A model generated the notes under the pieces. That model was not told where the DNA came from and did not search any database. It worked only from the letters and a program-made list of their open reading frames with translations. DNA of 64,000 nucleotides, from contig NZ_JAPJBQ010000008.1 in the NCBI RefSeq assembly GCF_026421305.1, forward strand, positions 1 to 64,000. Direction: 5' to 3'. The DNA comes from Dyella silvae (lineage in GTDB: Bacteria > Pseudomonadota > Gammaproteobacteria > Xanthomonadales > Rhodanobacteraceae). The translations under genes were made by a program, and so were the position numbers. Position 1 is the first letter of the stretch; each line of letters begins with the position of its first letter. Shown here piece after piece: positions 18,917-27,409 of the stretch.

Positions 18917-20272
18917 ATGAGCGTTTTCTACGAAACAGCATTTCGGCGGGTCCTTTTTCCCGCCTACGAAACAGGGTTGAGAAGGCGCGATACCTTGTCG
19001 TGGCTGGACCGCTACGAGCGCGACCAGTGGCTGTCACCCGCGCAGATCGCCCAGTTGCAGTGGGCGCGCCTGAAACAGTTGCTGGAACACTGCTATCGCG
19101 AAGTGCCCTATTACCAGAAGCAATGGCGCGCGCTGGGCATCACGCCGGATGACATCCGGACCATGGACGACTACGCCCGGCTGCCGCTGCTGACCAAGGC
19201 CGACATCCGCGCCAACTTCGAGGATCTCAAGGCCACCTCGGTGCGAGACAAGCTGCTGTACAAGGCCACCGGCGGCTCCACCGGCGAACCCATGCGTTTC
19301 GGCTACACGCGCGAAAGCAACAGCCGCCGCCATGCCGTGATGTGGCGCGGCTACAACTGGGCGGGCGCACCGCTCGGCAGCCGCAGCCTGCTGCTATGGG
19401 GCGCAGGCGTGGGCACGCTGCCGTGGAAGCAGAAGATGAAGGATCGTCTGTACCACGCCGCGTTCTCCCGCCGCATCGTCAACAGCTTCCACATGACGGA
19501 ATCCAATATGGCGGAGTACGCCGACGCCATCGACGAGTTCAAGCCGCAGGTGCTGCTCGGTTATATGGGACCGCTGGTGCGTCTGGCCGAGTGGATGCTG
19601 GCCACCGGCCGCCGCGTGCACCGGCCGCGCGCTTTCATCGCCTGTGGCGAAGCGCTGCATGATTTCCAACGCGTGCTTATCGAGGAAGCCTTCGGCTGCC
19701 CCGCGTTCAACACCTATGGCTGCCGCGAGTTCATGCTGGTGGCCGCCGAATGCGATCGCCACGAAGGTCTGCACATCAACAGCGACCACCTGGTGGTGGA
19801 ACTGCTGAAGACGCCCGACGCTCCCGAGGAAGGCAGCACCGGCGAAGTCATCGTCACCGATCTCTCCAACCACGGCATGCCGTTCATTCGCTATGCCACC
19901 ACCGACCTCGCCACGCCGGCCGAGCACACGTGTAGCTGCGGACGCGGCCTGCCCTTGCTCAGCCGCGTGGATGGCCGCGTGATCGACGCCATCCGCACAC
20001 CGGACGGCCGCATCCTGCCCGGCATGTTCTTCCCGTTCCTGTTCAAGGAGACCAAGGGTGTCAACCAGTACCAGCTGGTGCAGCGTGAGCTCGACAAGCT
20101 GGAGCTGTCGATCGTTCGCGGCCCGGCCTTTGACGACGAATCACTCGCCTTCATTCGCCACGAAATCTACAAGGTGCTGGGCGACAGCGTGCAACTGAAC
20201 TGCCATTTCGTAGACCACATCCCACTCACCAAGAGCGGCAAGACGCGGCTCACCATTTCGGACCTCACGTGA
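18917..20272 (+). CDS. CapK/PaaK-like adenylate-forming enzyme
   Basis: A 451-residue protein of the phenylacetate-CoA-ligase-like/CapK family within the ANL superfamily. Visible motifs are KATGGSTGEPMRF (phosphate-binding loop), YGCREF near the middle in place of YGxTE, and the C-terminal hinge region. Homologues are common in capsule and exopolysaccharide loci, where their reaction is poorly defined; PaaK itself makes aryl-CoA thioesters. AGGAGGA is located seven bases before the ATG, the strongest ribosome site in this operon. Because the downstream NRPS module has a dead A domain, this enzyme is a candidate to activate an acid for that orphan carrier or for a sugar, but this is inference only. 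Confidence 0.8.
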   Translation: MSVFYETAFRRVLFPAYETGLRRRDTLSWLDRYERDQWLSPAQIAQLQWARLKQLLEHCYREVPYYQKQWRALGITPDDIRTMDDYARLPLLTKADIRANFEDLKATSVRDKLLYKATGGSTGEPMRFGYTRESNSRRHAVMWRGYNWAGAPLGSRSLLLWGAGVGTLPWKQKMKDRLYHAAFSRRIVNSFHMTESNMAEYADAIDEFKPQVLLGYMGPLVRLAEWMLATGRRVHRPRAFIACGEALHDFQRVLIEEAFGCPAFNTYGCREFMLVAAECDRHEGLHINSDHLVVELLKTPDAPEEGSTGEVIVTDLSNHGMPFIRYATTDLATPAEHTCSCGRGLPLLSRVDGRVIDAIRTPDGRILPGMFFPFLFKETKGVNQYQLVQRELDKLELSIVRGPAFDDESLAFIRHEIYKVLGDSVQLNCHFVDHIPLTKSGKTRLTISDLT

Positions 20273-21402
20273 ACATTACCCACGTCGTCGAGAACCTCAA
20301 CCGTGGCGGCCTGGAGCGCATGGTGCTTGAGCTGGTGAAACTGCAGCACCGGCAAGGCCATCGCTGCCAGGTCGTGTGCCTGTTCGAGCCCGGCTCGCAG
20401 GCGCATGAACTCGACGCACTGGGTATACCCGTCAATGGCTGCAACAAACAGCGTGGCGTCGACTTTCGCGCGTTGTCGCGGGCACGCGACCTGATCCGCC
20501 GACATGACACCGAAGTGCTCCACACCCACAACGCCGTTGCGCATTACCTCGGTGTGCTGGCCAGTCTCAGGCTGGGCGTCCGCCGGGTGATCAACACCCG
20601 TCATGGCATGGGCATCAACCAGCACACCGCGCGGCGCGAATGGTTGTATCGCCGCGCGCTCACGCGCACCGATACCGTGGTGACCGTATGCGAGGCCGCA
20701 CGCCGCGACGCCATCACGTTGGGCATCGTGCCCTGGCCCAAGGCTCAGGTGGTGCCCAACGGCATTGCGCTGGAGGGCTTCGCGCCCGCCTCCACCAGCA
20801 TGCGCGAACGGCTGCACCGCCTGCTCAACCTGCCTGACGATGCCACGCTCATCGGCAACGTCGGCCGGCTCAACTGGGCCAAAGACCAGGTGGGGCTGAT
20901 CCGCGCGTTTGGCCGTCTGCACGCACAACGCCCGGATACCGCACTGGTACTGATCGGCGATGGCGAGCTTCGCGCCGAACTGCAACGCGAGGCTGCCGAC
21001 GAAGGTGTCGGCGACCGCGTGTACTTTCTCGGTGACCGCACCGATGTGCACGAACTGCTGCAAGGGTTGGACCTGTTCGTGCTTTCCTCACTAAGCGAGG
21101 GCTACTCCATCGCGCTGCTGGAAGCCTGCGCCGTGGCCCTGCCCATTGTCGCTACCGATGTCGGCGGCAATGCCGAGATCGTGCACGATGGCCATACCGG
21201 CCGGCTGGTGCCGCCCGGCGATCCCACGGCGCTGGCCGAGGCCATCCTGTCATTGCTGCGCGAACCCCTGCGCGCCACCGCCTGCGGCCGCGCCGCCCGC
21301 GAATGGGTGGAACAGAACGGCACACTGGAAACCATGGCCGGGCGCTATGCCCTGCTCTACCACGGCGTGACGGATCGAGCACCATGCGACTACGCATACT
21401 GA
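20269..21402 (+). CDS. Glycosyltransferase, family 4 (first of three)
   Basis: A 377-residue GT-B glycosyltransferase. The N-terminal half opens with NITHVVENLNRGGLERM, a motif of GT4 enzymes of exopolysaccharide loci. The C-terminal half has VGRLNWAKDQ and the donor-binding E(x7)E segment EGYSIALLEACA followed by VATDVGGNAEIV. It should retain the anomeric configuration and use an NDP-sugar, acting on a lipid-linked acceptor at the inner face of the membrane. GTG start overlaps the CapK-like stop (GTGA). The gene runs 19 bases into the next glycosyltransferase. Sugar specificity is not visible. Confidence 0.88.
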   Translation: MNITHVVENLNRGGLERMVLELVKLQHRQGHRCQVVCLFEPGSQAHELDALGIPVNGCNKQRGVDFRALSRARDLIRRHDTEVLHTHNAVAHYLGVLASLRLGVRRVINTRHGMGINQHTARREWLYRRALTRTDTVVTVCEAARRDAITLGIVPWPKAQVVPNGIALEGFAPASTSMRERLHRLLNLPDDATLIGNVGRLNWAKDQVGLIRAFGRLHAQRPDTALVLIGDGELRAELQREAADEGVGDRVYFLGDRTDVHELLQGLDLFVLSSLSEGYSIALLEACAVALPIVATDVGGNAEIVHDGHTGRLVPPGDPTALAEAILSLLREPLRATACGRAAREWVEQNGTLETMAGRYALLYHGVTDRAPCDYAY

Positions 21403-22562
21403 TCCTTACCAATCTGTTTCCCACGCCATGGGATCCACTGCGTGGAGCCTTCAATCGCCAGCAGTTCGAGCGGCTGGCACAGCACCACGACGTGGACGTG
21501 CTGACCTCGGTGAGCTTCACCGAGCGCCGCAATGCCCCCAGGCGCAAGGTGATCGTCAAGAACATCCGCACCGATCACTTCGTGTTCTATTACCTGCCGC
21601 GCATTGGCCGGCCGCTGCATGCCGTGTGCTGGCTGCTCTCCCTGCTGTGGCAGCGCGGCAAGCAAATACGCGCCGCCAACTACGACTGCGTGCTGGCGAG
21701 CTGGGCCTACCCCGATGCCGCCGCAGCCGGATGGCTGGCACGCCGCCTGCACATTCCCTATGTGGTGAAGGTGCATGGCAGCGATCTCAACGTGCAAGCC
21801 GAGCATGCGCTGCACCGCATGCAGATCCGTTCTGCACTGCGCGGTGCCAGTGCCGTGGTGGCAGTAAGCCGGGCGCTTGCCGAGAAATCGGTGACGCTGG
21901 GCGCGGCCCCCTCGCAGGTGCATGTGCTCTACAACGGCGTGGATCAGGACCTGTTTGCGCCCGGCTCGCGCCCACAAGCGCGTGAAAAACTGGGCCTGTC
22001 ACCTGAGGCACCGCTGATCCTCTACGTAGGCAACCTCAAGGAAAGCAAAGGCTGTGGCGATCTGCTGGAAGCCTTTCCCGCCCTGCTCGCGGCGCATCCG
22101 CACGCGCGGTTGGTGTACGTGGGCGATGGCACCTACGGCATGGCCCTGCGCGAACGCGCCGCCGCGCTGAACATCATCAAACGCGTCACCTGGGTGGGAC
22201 CGGTCGCGCATGATCGCCTCGGTGACTGGTTCCGTGCCGCCGATCTGCTGTGCCTCCCCAGCCATAACGAAGGCGTGCCCAATGTGGTGCTGGAAGCCAT
22301 GGCCTGCGGCACGCCGGTGGTCGCCACGCGCGTCGGCGGCATTCCGGAAGTGGTGCCTGACTGGGCTGGCACGCTGGTGCCACCGCACGATATCCCCGCA
22401 CTCAGCAAAGCACTCATCGAGGCCAGCCAGCGCGACTGGGACGACGAGCGCATTGCCGCACACGCCGCCAGCTTCCGCTGGGAAGACAACATCGACCGCC
22501 TCGACGCCATCATGCGTGGCGTTGCCCAACGCGCGCCCTCATCCGTGGGAGCCACCGCATGA
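21384..22562 (+). CDS. Glycosyltransferase, family 4 (second of three)
   Basis: A 392-residue GT-B enzyme. It starts MRLRILILTNLFPTPWD and has KVHGSDLN in the N-terminal domain, YVGNLKESKG at the interdomain region and the donor-site segment EGVPNVVLEAMACGTPVVAT. The architecture is that of GT4 enzymes that extend lipid-linked oligosaccharides. The start inside the previous gene was chosen because residues upstream lack homology-like character and ATG at 21384 gives the canonical beta-strand start. The stop overlaps the deacetylase ATG. A stepwise order of sugar addition with the neighbouring GT4 genes is likely but not provable here. Confidence 0.88.
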   Translation: MRLRILILTNLFPTPWDPLRGAFNRQQFERLAQHHDVDVLTSVSFTERRNAPRRKVIVKNIRTDHFVFYYLPRIGRPLHAVCWLLSLLWQRGKQIRAANYDCVLASWAYPDAAAAGWLARRLHIPYVVKVHGSDLNVQAEHALHRMQIRSALRGASAVVAVSRALAEKSVTLGAAPSQVHVLYNGVDQDLFAPGSRPQAREKLGLSPEAPLILYVGNLKESKGCGDLLEAFPALLAAHPHARLVYVGDGTYGMALRERAAALNIIKRVTWVGPVAHDRLGDWFRAADLLCLPSHNEGVPNVVLEAMACGTPVVATRVGGIPEVVPDWAGTLVPPHDIPALSKALIEASQRDWDDERIAAHAASFRWEDNIDRLDAIMRGVAQRAPSSVGATA

Positions 22563-23200
22563 CACTCCGGCCCAAAAAGCAGCAACTGCTGAACCTGCTG
22601 CCGAAAGGGTTAGTGCAAACGCGCGGCCCGGCGAAGGACAACGCGCTCTATCTCACCTTCGACGATGGCCCGCATCCGTCGTGCACGCCGCGCCTGCTCG
22701 ATCTGCTCGCCATGCACGGTATTCGCGCAAGTTTCTTCCTCGTCGGACACCGGGCAGAGCGGCACCCTTCGCTGGTCGAGCGCATCGTGGCCGAGGGCCA
22801 CATGATCGGCAATCACTCCTACAGCCACTGGTCGTTCCGGCCCATGTCGCTGCAACAGCAAGTGGACGAATTCCAGCGCGCCGATGATGTGCTGCAGGCG
22901 TTCGACCAGCGCCGCCACCATCGCGTGCGCCCGCCGCAAGGCCATCTGGCGCCCGCCTTGCTGCTCTATTGCGCCAGCCATCGGCGCAGCATCGTTTACT
23001 GGTCGTACGACAGCCTGGACTACCAGCAAGGCCCCAGCAGCGAGCTGGTGGCGCGTCTGCGCGCCCAGCCGCCGCGTGCCGGCGACATCCTGTTGATGCA
23101 CGACGACAGCCACAAGGCCACCGAAGCGCTCACCCTGCTGCTGCCCGAATGGCTGGCCAAGGGACACACCTTCCATCCACTGCCAGCGGACGGCGCATGA
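22559..23200 (+). CDS. Polysaccharide deacetylase (NodB fold) 2, short form
   Basis: A 213-residue protein that is essentially a bare NodB domain. It has TFDDGPHP (catalytic Asp and metal Asp), GNHSYSHW (the HSxxH metal pair), RPPQGHL (RPPxG motif 3) and a C-terminal LLMHDD motif. This is the most canonical of the deacetylases in the locus and should remove acyl groups from an amino sugar. It has no signal peptide. It overlaps both neighbours by four bases, indicating translational coupling. It is closest in layout to chitooligosaccharide or peptidoglycan deacetylases, so the substrate could be a lipid-linked amino sugar. Confidence 0.88.
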   Translation: MTLRPKKQQLLNLLPKGLVQTRGPAKDNALYLTFDDGPHPSCTPRLLDLLAMHGIRASFFLVGHRAERHPSLVERIVAEGHMIGNHSYSHWSFRPMSLQQQVDEFQRADDVLQAFDQRRHHRVRPPQGHLAPALLLYCASHRRSIVYWSYDSLDYQQGPSSELVARLRAQPPRAGDILLMHDDSHKATEALTLLLPEWLAKGHTFHPLPADGA

Positions 23201-24363
23201 AGATCATCTACCACCATCGCACGCAGGGCCGGCACGTCGAAGGCGTGCATATCCGCGGCATCGTGCATGCGTTGCGCGATCTCGGGCACGACGTGAGCGT
23301 CATCTCTTTCCCCGGCGCGGACCCGGAGCACGAGCCGCCCAGCCAGGCCACCAGTGGCCGCGGGCCGCTGCACGGCCTCATCGCACGCCTGCCTGGCGTG
23401 GTGTTCGAGTGCATGGAGCTCGCCTACAACCTCGTCACGCTGGTGCGCATGGGTTCGGCCATCCGCAAGCAACGTCCGCAACTGATCTACGAGCGGTACT
23501 CGTTGTTCCTGTTCGCCACGGTGTGGCTGGCACGCCGGCATGGCATTCCACTGGTGCTCGAGATCAACGACTCGGCGCTGGTGCATCGCGTGCGCCCGCT
23601 GCATCTGAAAACGCTGGCCCGCCGCATCGAAAGCTGGTGCCTGCGCCGCAGCACCGGACTGGTGTTCATCTCCAGCTACTTCCGCGCGGAAGCCGAAGCC
23701 GCTTACGGTGCTATCGCGCCCTCAGTGATCTCGCCCAACGCCGCCGACCTCCATCGCTTCAACCCCACGCGTTTCGACCGCGAACAGCTGCGCCGCGAAC
23801 GCGGGCTCACCGGGCATGTCGTGTGCGGTCATATCGGCGTGTTTGCGCACTGGCACGGCGTGGATGGTTTTGTGGAGGCTATTGCGGCACGCCTGCGCGA
23901 ACAGCCACAACTGGCCCTGGTGCTGGTGGGCGACGGCCGCACCCTGCCCGCCGTGCGCGCACTGGTGGAAGAACGCGGCCTCAGCGACCGCGTACTGCTT
24001 CCCGGCCGCGTACCGCACGACGAGATTCCCGCGTGGATCGCCTGCATGGATTACGCCGTGCTGCCCGACTCCAACCTCTACGGCTCGCCCATGAAGCTGT
24101 TCGAGCTGATGGCCATGGGCGTCGCCGTGGTAGCACCGGACTATGCGCCGGTGGCTGAAGTCATTCGCGATGGCCACACCGGCTGGCTGTTTCCCCGTGG
24201 CGACACCGCACTCTGCGTCGAACGCGTACTTGAGCTCACCGCACAAAACGACGAACGCCAGCGCATCGGCACCGCCGCCCGCGACTATGTGGTGCGTGAG
24301 CGCCAGTGGCGAAACAACGCCGAGCAATTGCTGACGCTGGTACCTGCGGGAGCCAACGCATGA
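23197..24363 (+). CDS. Glycosyltransferase, family 4 (third of three)
   Basis: A 388-residue GT-B enzyme beginning MKIIYHHRTQGRHVEGVHI, a start typical of GT4 proteins in exopolysaccharide loci. It has YERYSLF and LEINDSA in the N-terminal domain. The donor-binding region is GSPMKLFELMAMGVAVVAPD, in which the first glutamate of the usual E(x7)E is replaced by a serine/proline context while KLFELM keeps the second. ATG at 23197 overlaps the deacetylase stop. The gene is coupled by ATGA to the next one. Expected to add one sugar to the growing repeat unit. Confidence 0.86.
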   Translation: MKIIYHHRTQGRHVEGVHIRGIVHALRDLGHDVSVISFPGADPEHEPPSQATSGRGPLHGLIARLPGVVFECMELAYNLVTLVRMGSAIRKQRPQLIYERYSLFLFATVWLARRHGIPLVLEINDSALVHRVRPLHLKTLARRIESWCLRRSTGLVFISSYFRAEAEAAYGAIAPSVISPNAADLHRFNPTRFDREQLRRERGLTGHVVCGHIGVFAHWHGVDGFVEAIAARLREQPQLALVLVGDGRTLPAVRALVEERGLSDRVLLPGRVPHDEIPAWIACMDYAVLPDSNLYGSPMKLFELMAMGVAVVAPDYAPVAEVIRDGHTGWLFPRGDTALCVERVLELTAQNDERQRIGTAARDYVVRERQWRNNAEQLLTLVPAGANA

Positions 24364-25535
24364 TGCCCGGCACACTCACCCTCATCGCCCTGCTGCTGGT
24401 GGCCTGCGCCTTGCTCGCACTGGCCGCGGCCATACGTGCCCGCAACATGCAGATCTGGCTGGGCAGCTACCTGCGGCGGCGCGCGCCGGCACCCCAGGGC
24501 AAGGTCCACGTGATGTTCTGTTTCGTCGACCACTTCGAGCCCGCATGGGGCAAGGCCGACTTGACCACCCAACGCCAACGCGTCGACCGCTGGTGTCTCG
24601 ACTATCGCACGCTCGCCTCCGCGCATCGCGACGCCGATGGCCACCCACCGCAGCACACGTTCTTCTACCCCGAAGAGGAATACCTGGAAGAACACCTGGA
24701 GAAGATTGCCTCGCTTTGTGCTGAAGGCTACGGCGAAATCGAAGTACACCTTCACCACGACAACGACACCGAAGACAACTTCCGCGCCACCATCAGCCGC
24801 TTCAACGACGTGCTGCACGCGCGGCACGGCGCACTACCGCGCGACCCGCAAAGCGGCCGCCTGCGCTTCGGCTTCATCCACGGCAACTGGTGCCTGGACA
24901 ACTCGCGCGCCGATGGCCGCTGGTGCGGCATCAACAACGAGCTGGTGCTGCTGCGCGAACTGGGCTGCTACGCCGACTTCACCCTGCCCTCCGCGCCCAG
25001 CGACACGCAAACGAGCACCGTCAACGCCATCTACTACGCCACCGACGACCCCGCACGCCCCAAATCACACGACACCGGCGTACCCGTACGCGTGGGCGGG
25101 CAGCCCAGTGGCGACCTGATGATTGTGCAAGGCCCGCTCGGCCTGAACTGGCACGACCGCCGCTTCGGCATCATCCCGCGCATCGAAAACGCCGACGTAC
25201 GCCGCGCCTGCCCACCCACGCCTTCGCGCGTGGACGCCTGGGTACGCACCGGCATCCATGTCGAAGGCCGCCCGGAGTGGGTGTTCATCAAAGTGCATAC
25301 GCACGGCACGCAAGAGCGCGACATGGACACGCTGCTCGGCGCACCGGCCCACGCCATGTTCGAACACCTGGAACGCACCTACAACGATGGCCACCGGCAC
25401 GTACTGCACTACGTCACCGCACGCGAGATGTACAACATCATCAAGGCCGCTGAGGCGGGCAAGGATGGTGACCCTAATCAATGGCGCGACTATGAGTTGC
25501 CGCCGCCGTCTTATGGAGGAGCGCTTTCCTCTTGA
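24360..25535 (+). CDS. Membrane-anchored deacetylase-like protein of glycan locus
   Basis: A 391-residue protein with one N-terminal hydrophobic helix (about 5-27), then a soluble domain. The domain has MFCFVDHFEP, HTFFYPEEEY and EVHLHHDND, histidine/aspartate-rich strand ends that look like a metal-dependent beta/alpha-barrel related to polysaccharide deacetylases or glycosidases. I do not recognise a named family with certainty. It lies between a GT4 and a formyltransferase-like gene, and its 3' end is part of the local duplication (the sequence ATGGAGGAGCGCTTTCCTC occurs here and again about 250 bp downstream). Likely role is trimming or deacetylating a lipid-linked glycan. Confidence 0.65.
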   Translation: MMPGTLTLIALLLVACALLALAAAIRARNMQIWLGSYLRRRAPAPQGKVHVMFCFVDHFEPAWGKADLTTQRQRVDRWCLDYRTLASAHRDADGHPPQHTFFYPEEEYLEEHLEKIASLCAEGYGEIEVHLHHDNDTEDNFRATISRFNDVLHARHGALPRDPQSGRLRFGFIHGNWCLDNSRADGRWCGINNELVLLRELGCYADFTLPSAPSDTQTSTVNAIYYATDDPARPKSHDTGVPVRVGGQPSGDLMIVQGPLGLNWHDRRFGIIPRIENADVRRACPPTPSRVDAWVRTGIHVEGRPEWVFIKVHTHGTQERDMDTLLGAPAHAMFEHLERTYNDGHRHVLHYVTAREMYNIIKAAEAGKDGDPNQWRDYELPPPSYGGALSS

Positions 25536-25844
25536 CTCCCTCTCCCCTCCGGGGAGAGGGCTGGGGTGAGGGGCGGGTGCTCGCGGGAACCTACAACATG
25601 GCAGCGATCAATCGAACGACATCGCAAGATTGGCCCCTCACCCTAACCCTCTCCCCGGAGGGGAGAGGGAATAAAAAACGCGTGAAGCTTGGCTCATAAC
25701 ATGCGCACCATCCTCATCTGCCACGCCGCAGACACATTCGACCGCGAAGGCCTCGCCGCCTTCATATGGAGGAGCGCTTTCCTCTTTGCTCCCTCTCCCC
25801 GGAGGGGAGAGGGAATACAAAACGCGTGAAGCTCGGCTCATAAC
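25536..25844. repeat. Duplicated junction with palindromes and a false gene start
   Basis: This gap has three copies of the CTCTCCCC/GGGGAGAG palindrome (about 25537-25572, 25648-25671, 25790-25814). It also has a direct duplication: about 25650-25762 matches 25794-25906 with only a few mismatches, including the first 20 codons of the downstream formyltransferase-like gene (ATG at 25701 versus the real ATG at 25845, 144 bp apart). The 3' tail of the upstream gene is also partly repeated at 25765-25788. The first copy reads into the palindrome and stops, so it is a non-functional 5' fragment. Confidence 0.9.
25701..25762 (+). pseudogene. Truncated 5' copy of the formyltransferase-like gene
   Basis: Codons 1-20 (MRTILICHAADTFDREGLAA) are identical to the true gene start at 25845. 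The frame then enters sequence copied from the end of the upstream deacetylase-like gene and the palindrome. It carries the same upstream context as the true start, so a short futile peptide may be translated. Confidence 0.85.
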
Positions 25845-26633
25845 ATGCGCACCATCCTCATCTGCCACGCCGCAGACACATTCGACCGCGAAGGCCTCGC
25901 CGCCTGGCTCGCCTCGTTCTCGCAACTCGCCGGCATCGTGATACTCGATGAAACCGGCCCGCAGAAACGCGCCCGCATTCGCCGCGAAATCAAACGCGTC
26001 GGCTGGCTGCGCTTCCTTGACGTGATCGCCATGCGCTTCTACCAGCGCCTGGCCCTCGCCACCCGCGATCGCGCATGGATGGACAACGCATTGAACGCCC
26101 TGCGTCACCGCTACGGCCCGCCGCCCACCGTTCCGCACATCGTCGCCTCCAACGTCAACGACGAGGCCGTCGTGCAGTTCCTGCGCGACACCCGGCCCGA
26201 CATGGTGATTGCCCGCTGCAAGCAACTGCTCAAGAAAAAACTCATAGCCATCCCACGCATCGGCACCTTCGTATTCCATCCCGGCATCTGCCCGGAGTAC
26301 CGCAACGCCCACGGCTGCTTCTGGGCCCTGACGCGGCGCGACCTGCAACGCGTCGGCATGACGCTGCTCGCCATCGACGCCGGCGTGGATACCGGGCCCG
26401 TCTACGGCTACTACAGCTACCCGTTCGATGAACGCCACGAATCGCACGTAGTCATCCAATATCGCGTCGTGCTGGAAAACCTCCACGCACTCGAAGCCCG
26501 CCTGTGCGACATCGCCAACGGCCTCGCGCAACCGCTGGATACACGCGGCCACGCCAGCGCCAGTTGGGGCCAACCGTGGTTTACACGCTATGTGAGCTGG
26601 CGGCGCGCGGTAGCGAAGGCAGGTGCAGCGTGA
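25845..26633 (+). CDS. Formyltransferase-fold protein of glycan locus
   Basis: A 262-residue protein with the formyl-transferase N-terminal fold. The core reads FVFHPGICPEYRNAHGCFWAL followed by IDAGVDTGPV. These match the His-x-x-x-L-P and D-x-G-x-D-T-G region of methionyl-tRNA and sugar formyltransferases, which use 10-formyl-tetrahydrofolate. The catalytic histidine and the late aspartate are kept, but the asparagine two residues before the histidine (NxH) is valine. In a glycan locus with deacetylases, N-formylation of an exposed amino sugar would be the obvious role, but the missing Asn makes a changed or lost activity possible. ATG at 25845 is the second copy of a duplicated start. The stop overlaps the next GTG. 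Confidence 0.75.
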   Translation: MRTILICHAADTFDREGLAAWLASFSQLAGIVILDETGPQKRARIRREIKRVGWLRFLDVIAMRFYQRLALATRDRAWMDNALNALRHRYGPPPTVPHIVASNVNDEAVVQFLRDTRPDMVIARCKQLLKKKLIAIPRIGTFVFHPGICPEYRNAHGCFWALTRRDLQRVGMTLLAIDAGVDTGPVYGYYSYPFDERHESHVVIQYRVVLENLHALEARLCDIANGLAQPLDTRGHASASWGQPWFTRYVSWRRAVAKAGAA

Positions 26634-27409
26634 ATCCACCCTCGCTGATGTACCACGACGTAGTGGCGCCCGGTCACGAAGACGCCAGCGGCTTTCCCGG
26701 CCCCGCTGCCGCGCACTACAAACTCGACGGCGAAGCGTTCGAGCGGCAGCTCACTGCACTTGCCGGCAGCGGCCTGCAATTTCCCGCCGTCACCACTTCG
26801 CCGCTCGCCACCGATACCTCATGCCTGCTCACCTTTGACGACGGCGGTGCCAGCGCCGCCCACATCGGCACCTTGCTCAGCGAGCGGCGCATGGTCGGCC
26901 ACTTCATGGTCACCACCAGCCGCATCGGCACGGCCGGTTTTCTCAATGCCGATGCCATTCGCGACCTCGATGCCGGCGGTCATATCGTCGGCAGCCATTC
27001 GCACACCCACCCGGCGGAAATCTCGCGCATGCCGGCTGCCATGCTCGATGCCGAGTGGCGCATCAGCGTGGAACGCCTGCAGCAAATACTGGGTCGTCCC
27101 GTCAGCGTCGCTTCCGTACCCGGCGGCTTCTACTCACGCGCGGTCGCGCAGGCCGCGGCGGCGGCGGGCATCTGTTTCTTGTTTACGTCCGAACCGACCG
27201 TGCGCGAGCACATCGTCGATGGCTGCCTGATCCTGGGCCGCTACACGCTGTGGCGCGGCATGGAACCTGCGACGACCTTAGCCCTCGCGCGGGGCACGGG
27301 TGCGCTGCGGCAACGGCAGTGGCTTGAATGGAACCTCAAGAAACCACTCAAGCGATGCGCGCGACCTGTCTATCACCTGGTGCGGCGGCATTGGTTGGGT
27401 GAGGCGTAG
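26630..27409 (+). CDS. Polysaccharide deacetylase (NodB fold) 3
   Basis: A 259-residue NodB-type protein. It begins NPPSLMYHDV, the typical MYHxV opening of exported or lipid-substrate deacetylases. TFDDGG gives the catalytic Asp region, and GSHSHTHP supplies the HSxxH metal ligands. VPGGFYS resembles motif 3. No signal peptide is seen from the GTG start, which overlaps the formyltransferase-like stop (GTGA). It is the last gene of the overlapping operon. Three separate deacetylases in one locus suggest more than one N-acetylated sugar or different steps of assembly. Confidence 0.85.
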   Translation: MNPPSLMYHDVVAPGHEDASGFPGPAAAHYKLDGEAFERQLTALAGSGLQFPAVTTSPLATDTSCLLTFDDGGASAAHIGTLLSERRMVGHFMVTTSRIGTAGFLNADAIRDLDAGGHIVGSHSHTHPAEISRMPAAMLDAEWRISVERLQQILGRPVSVASVPGGFYSRAVAQAAAAAGICFLFTSEPTVREHIVDGCLILGRYTLWRGMEPATTLALARGTGALRQRQWLEWNLKKPLKRCARPVYHLVRRHWLGEA

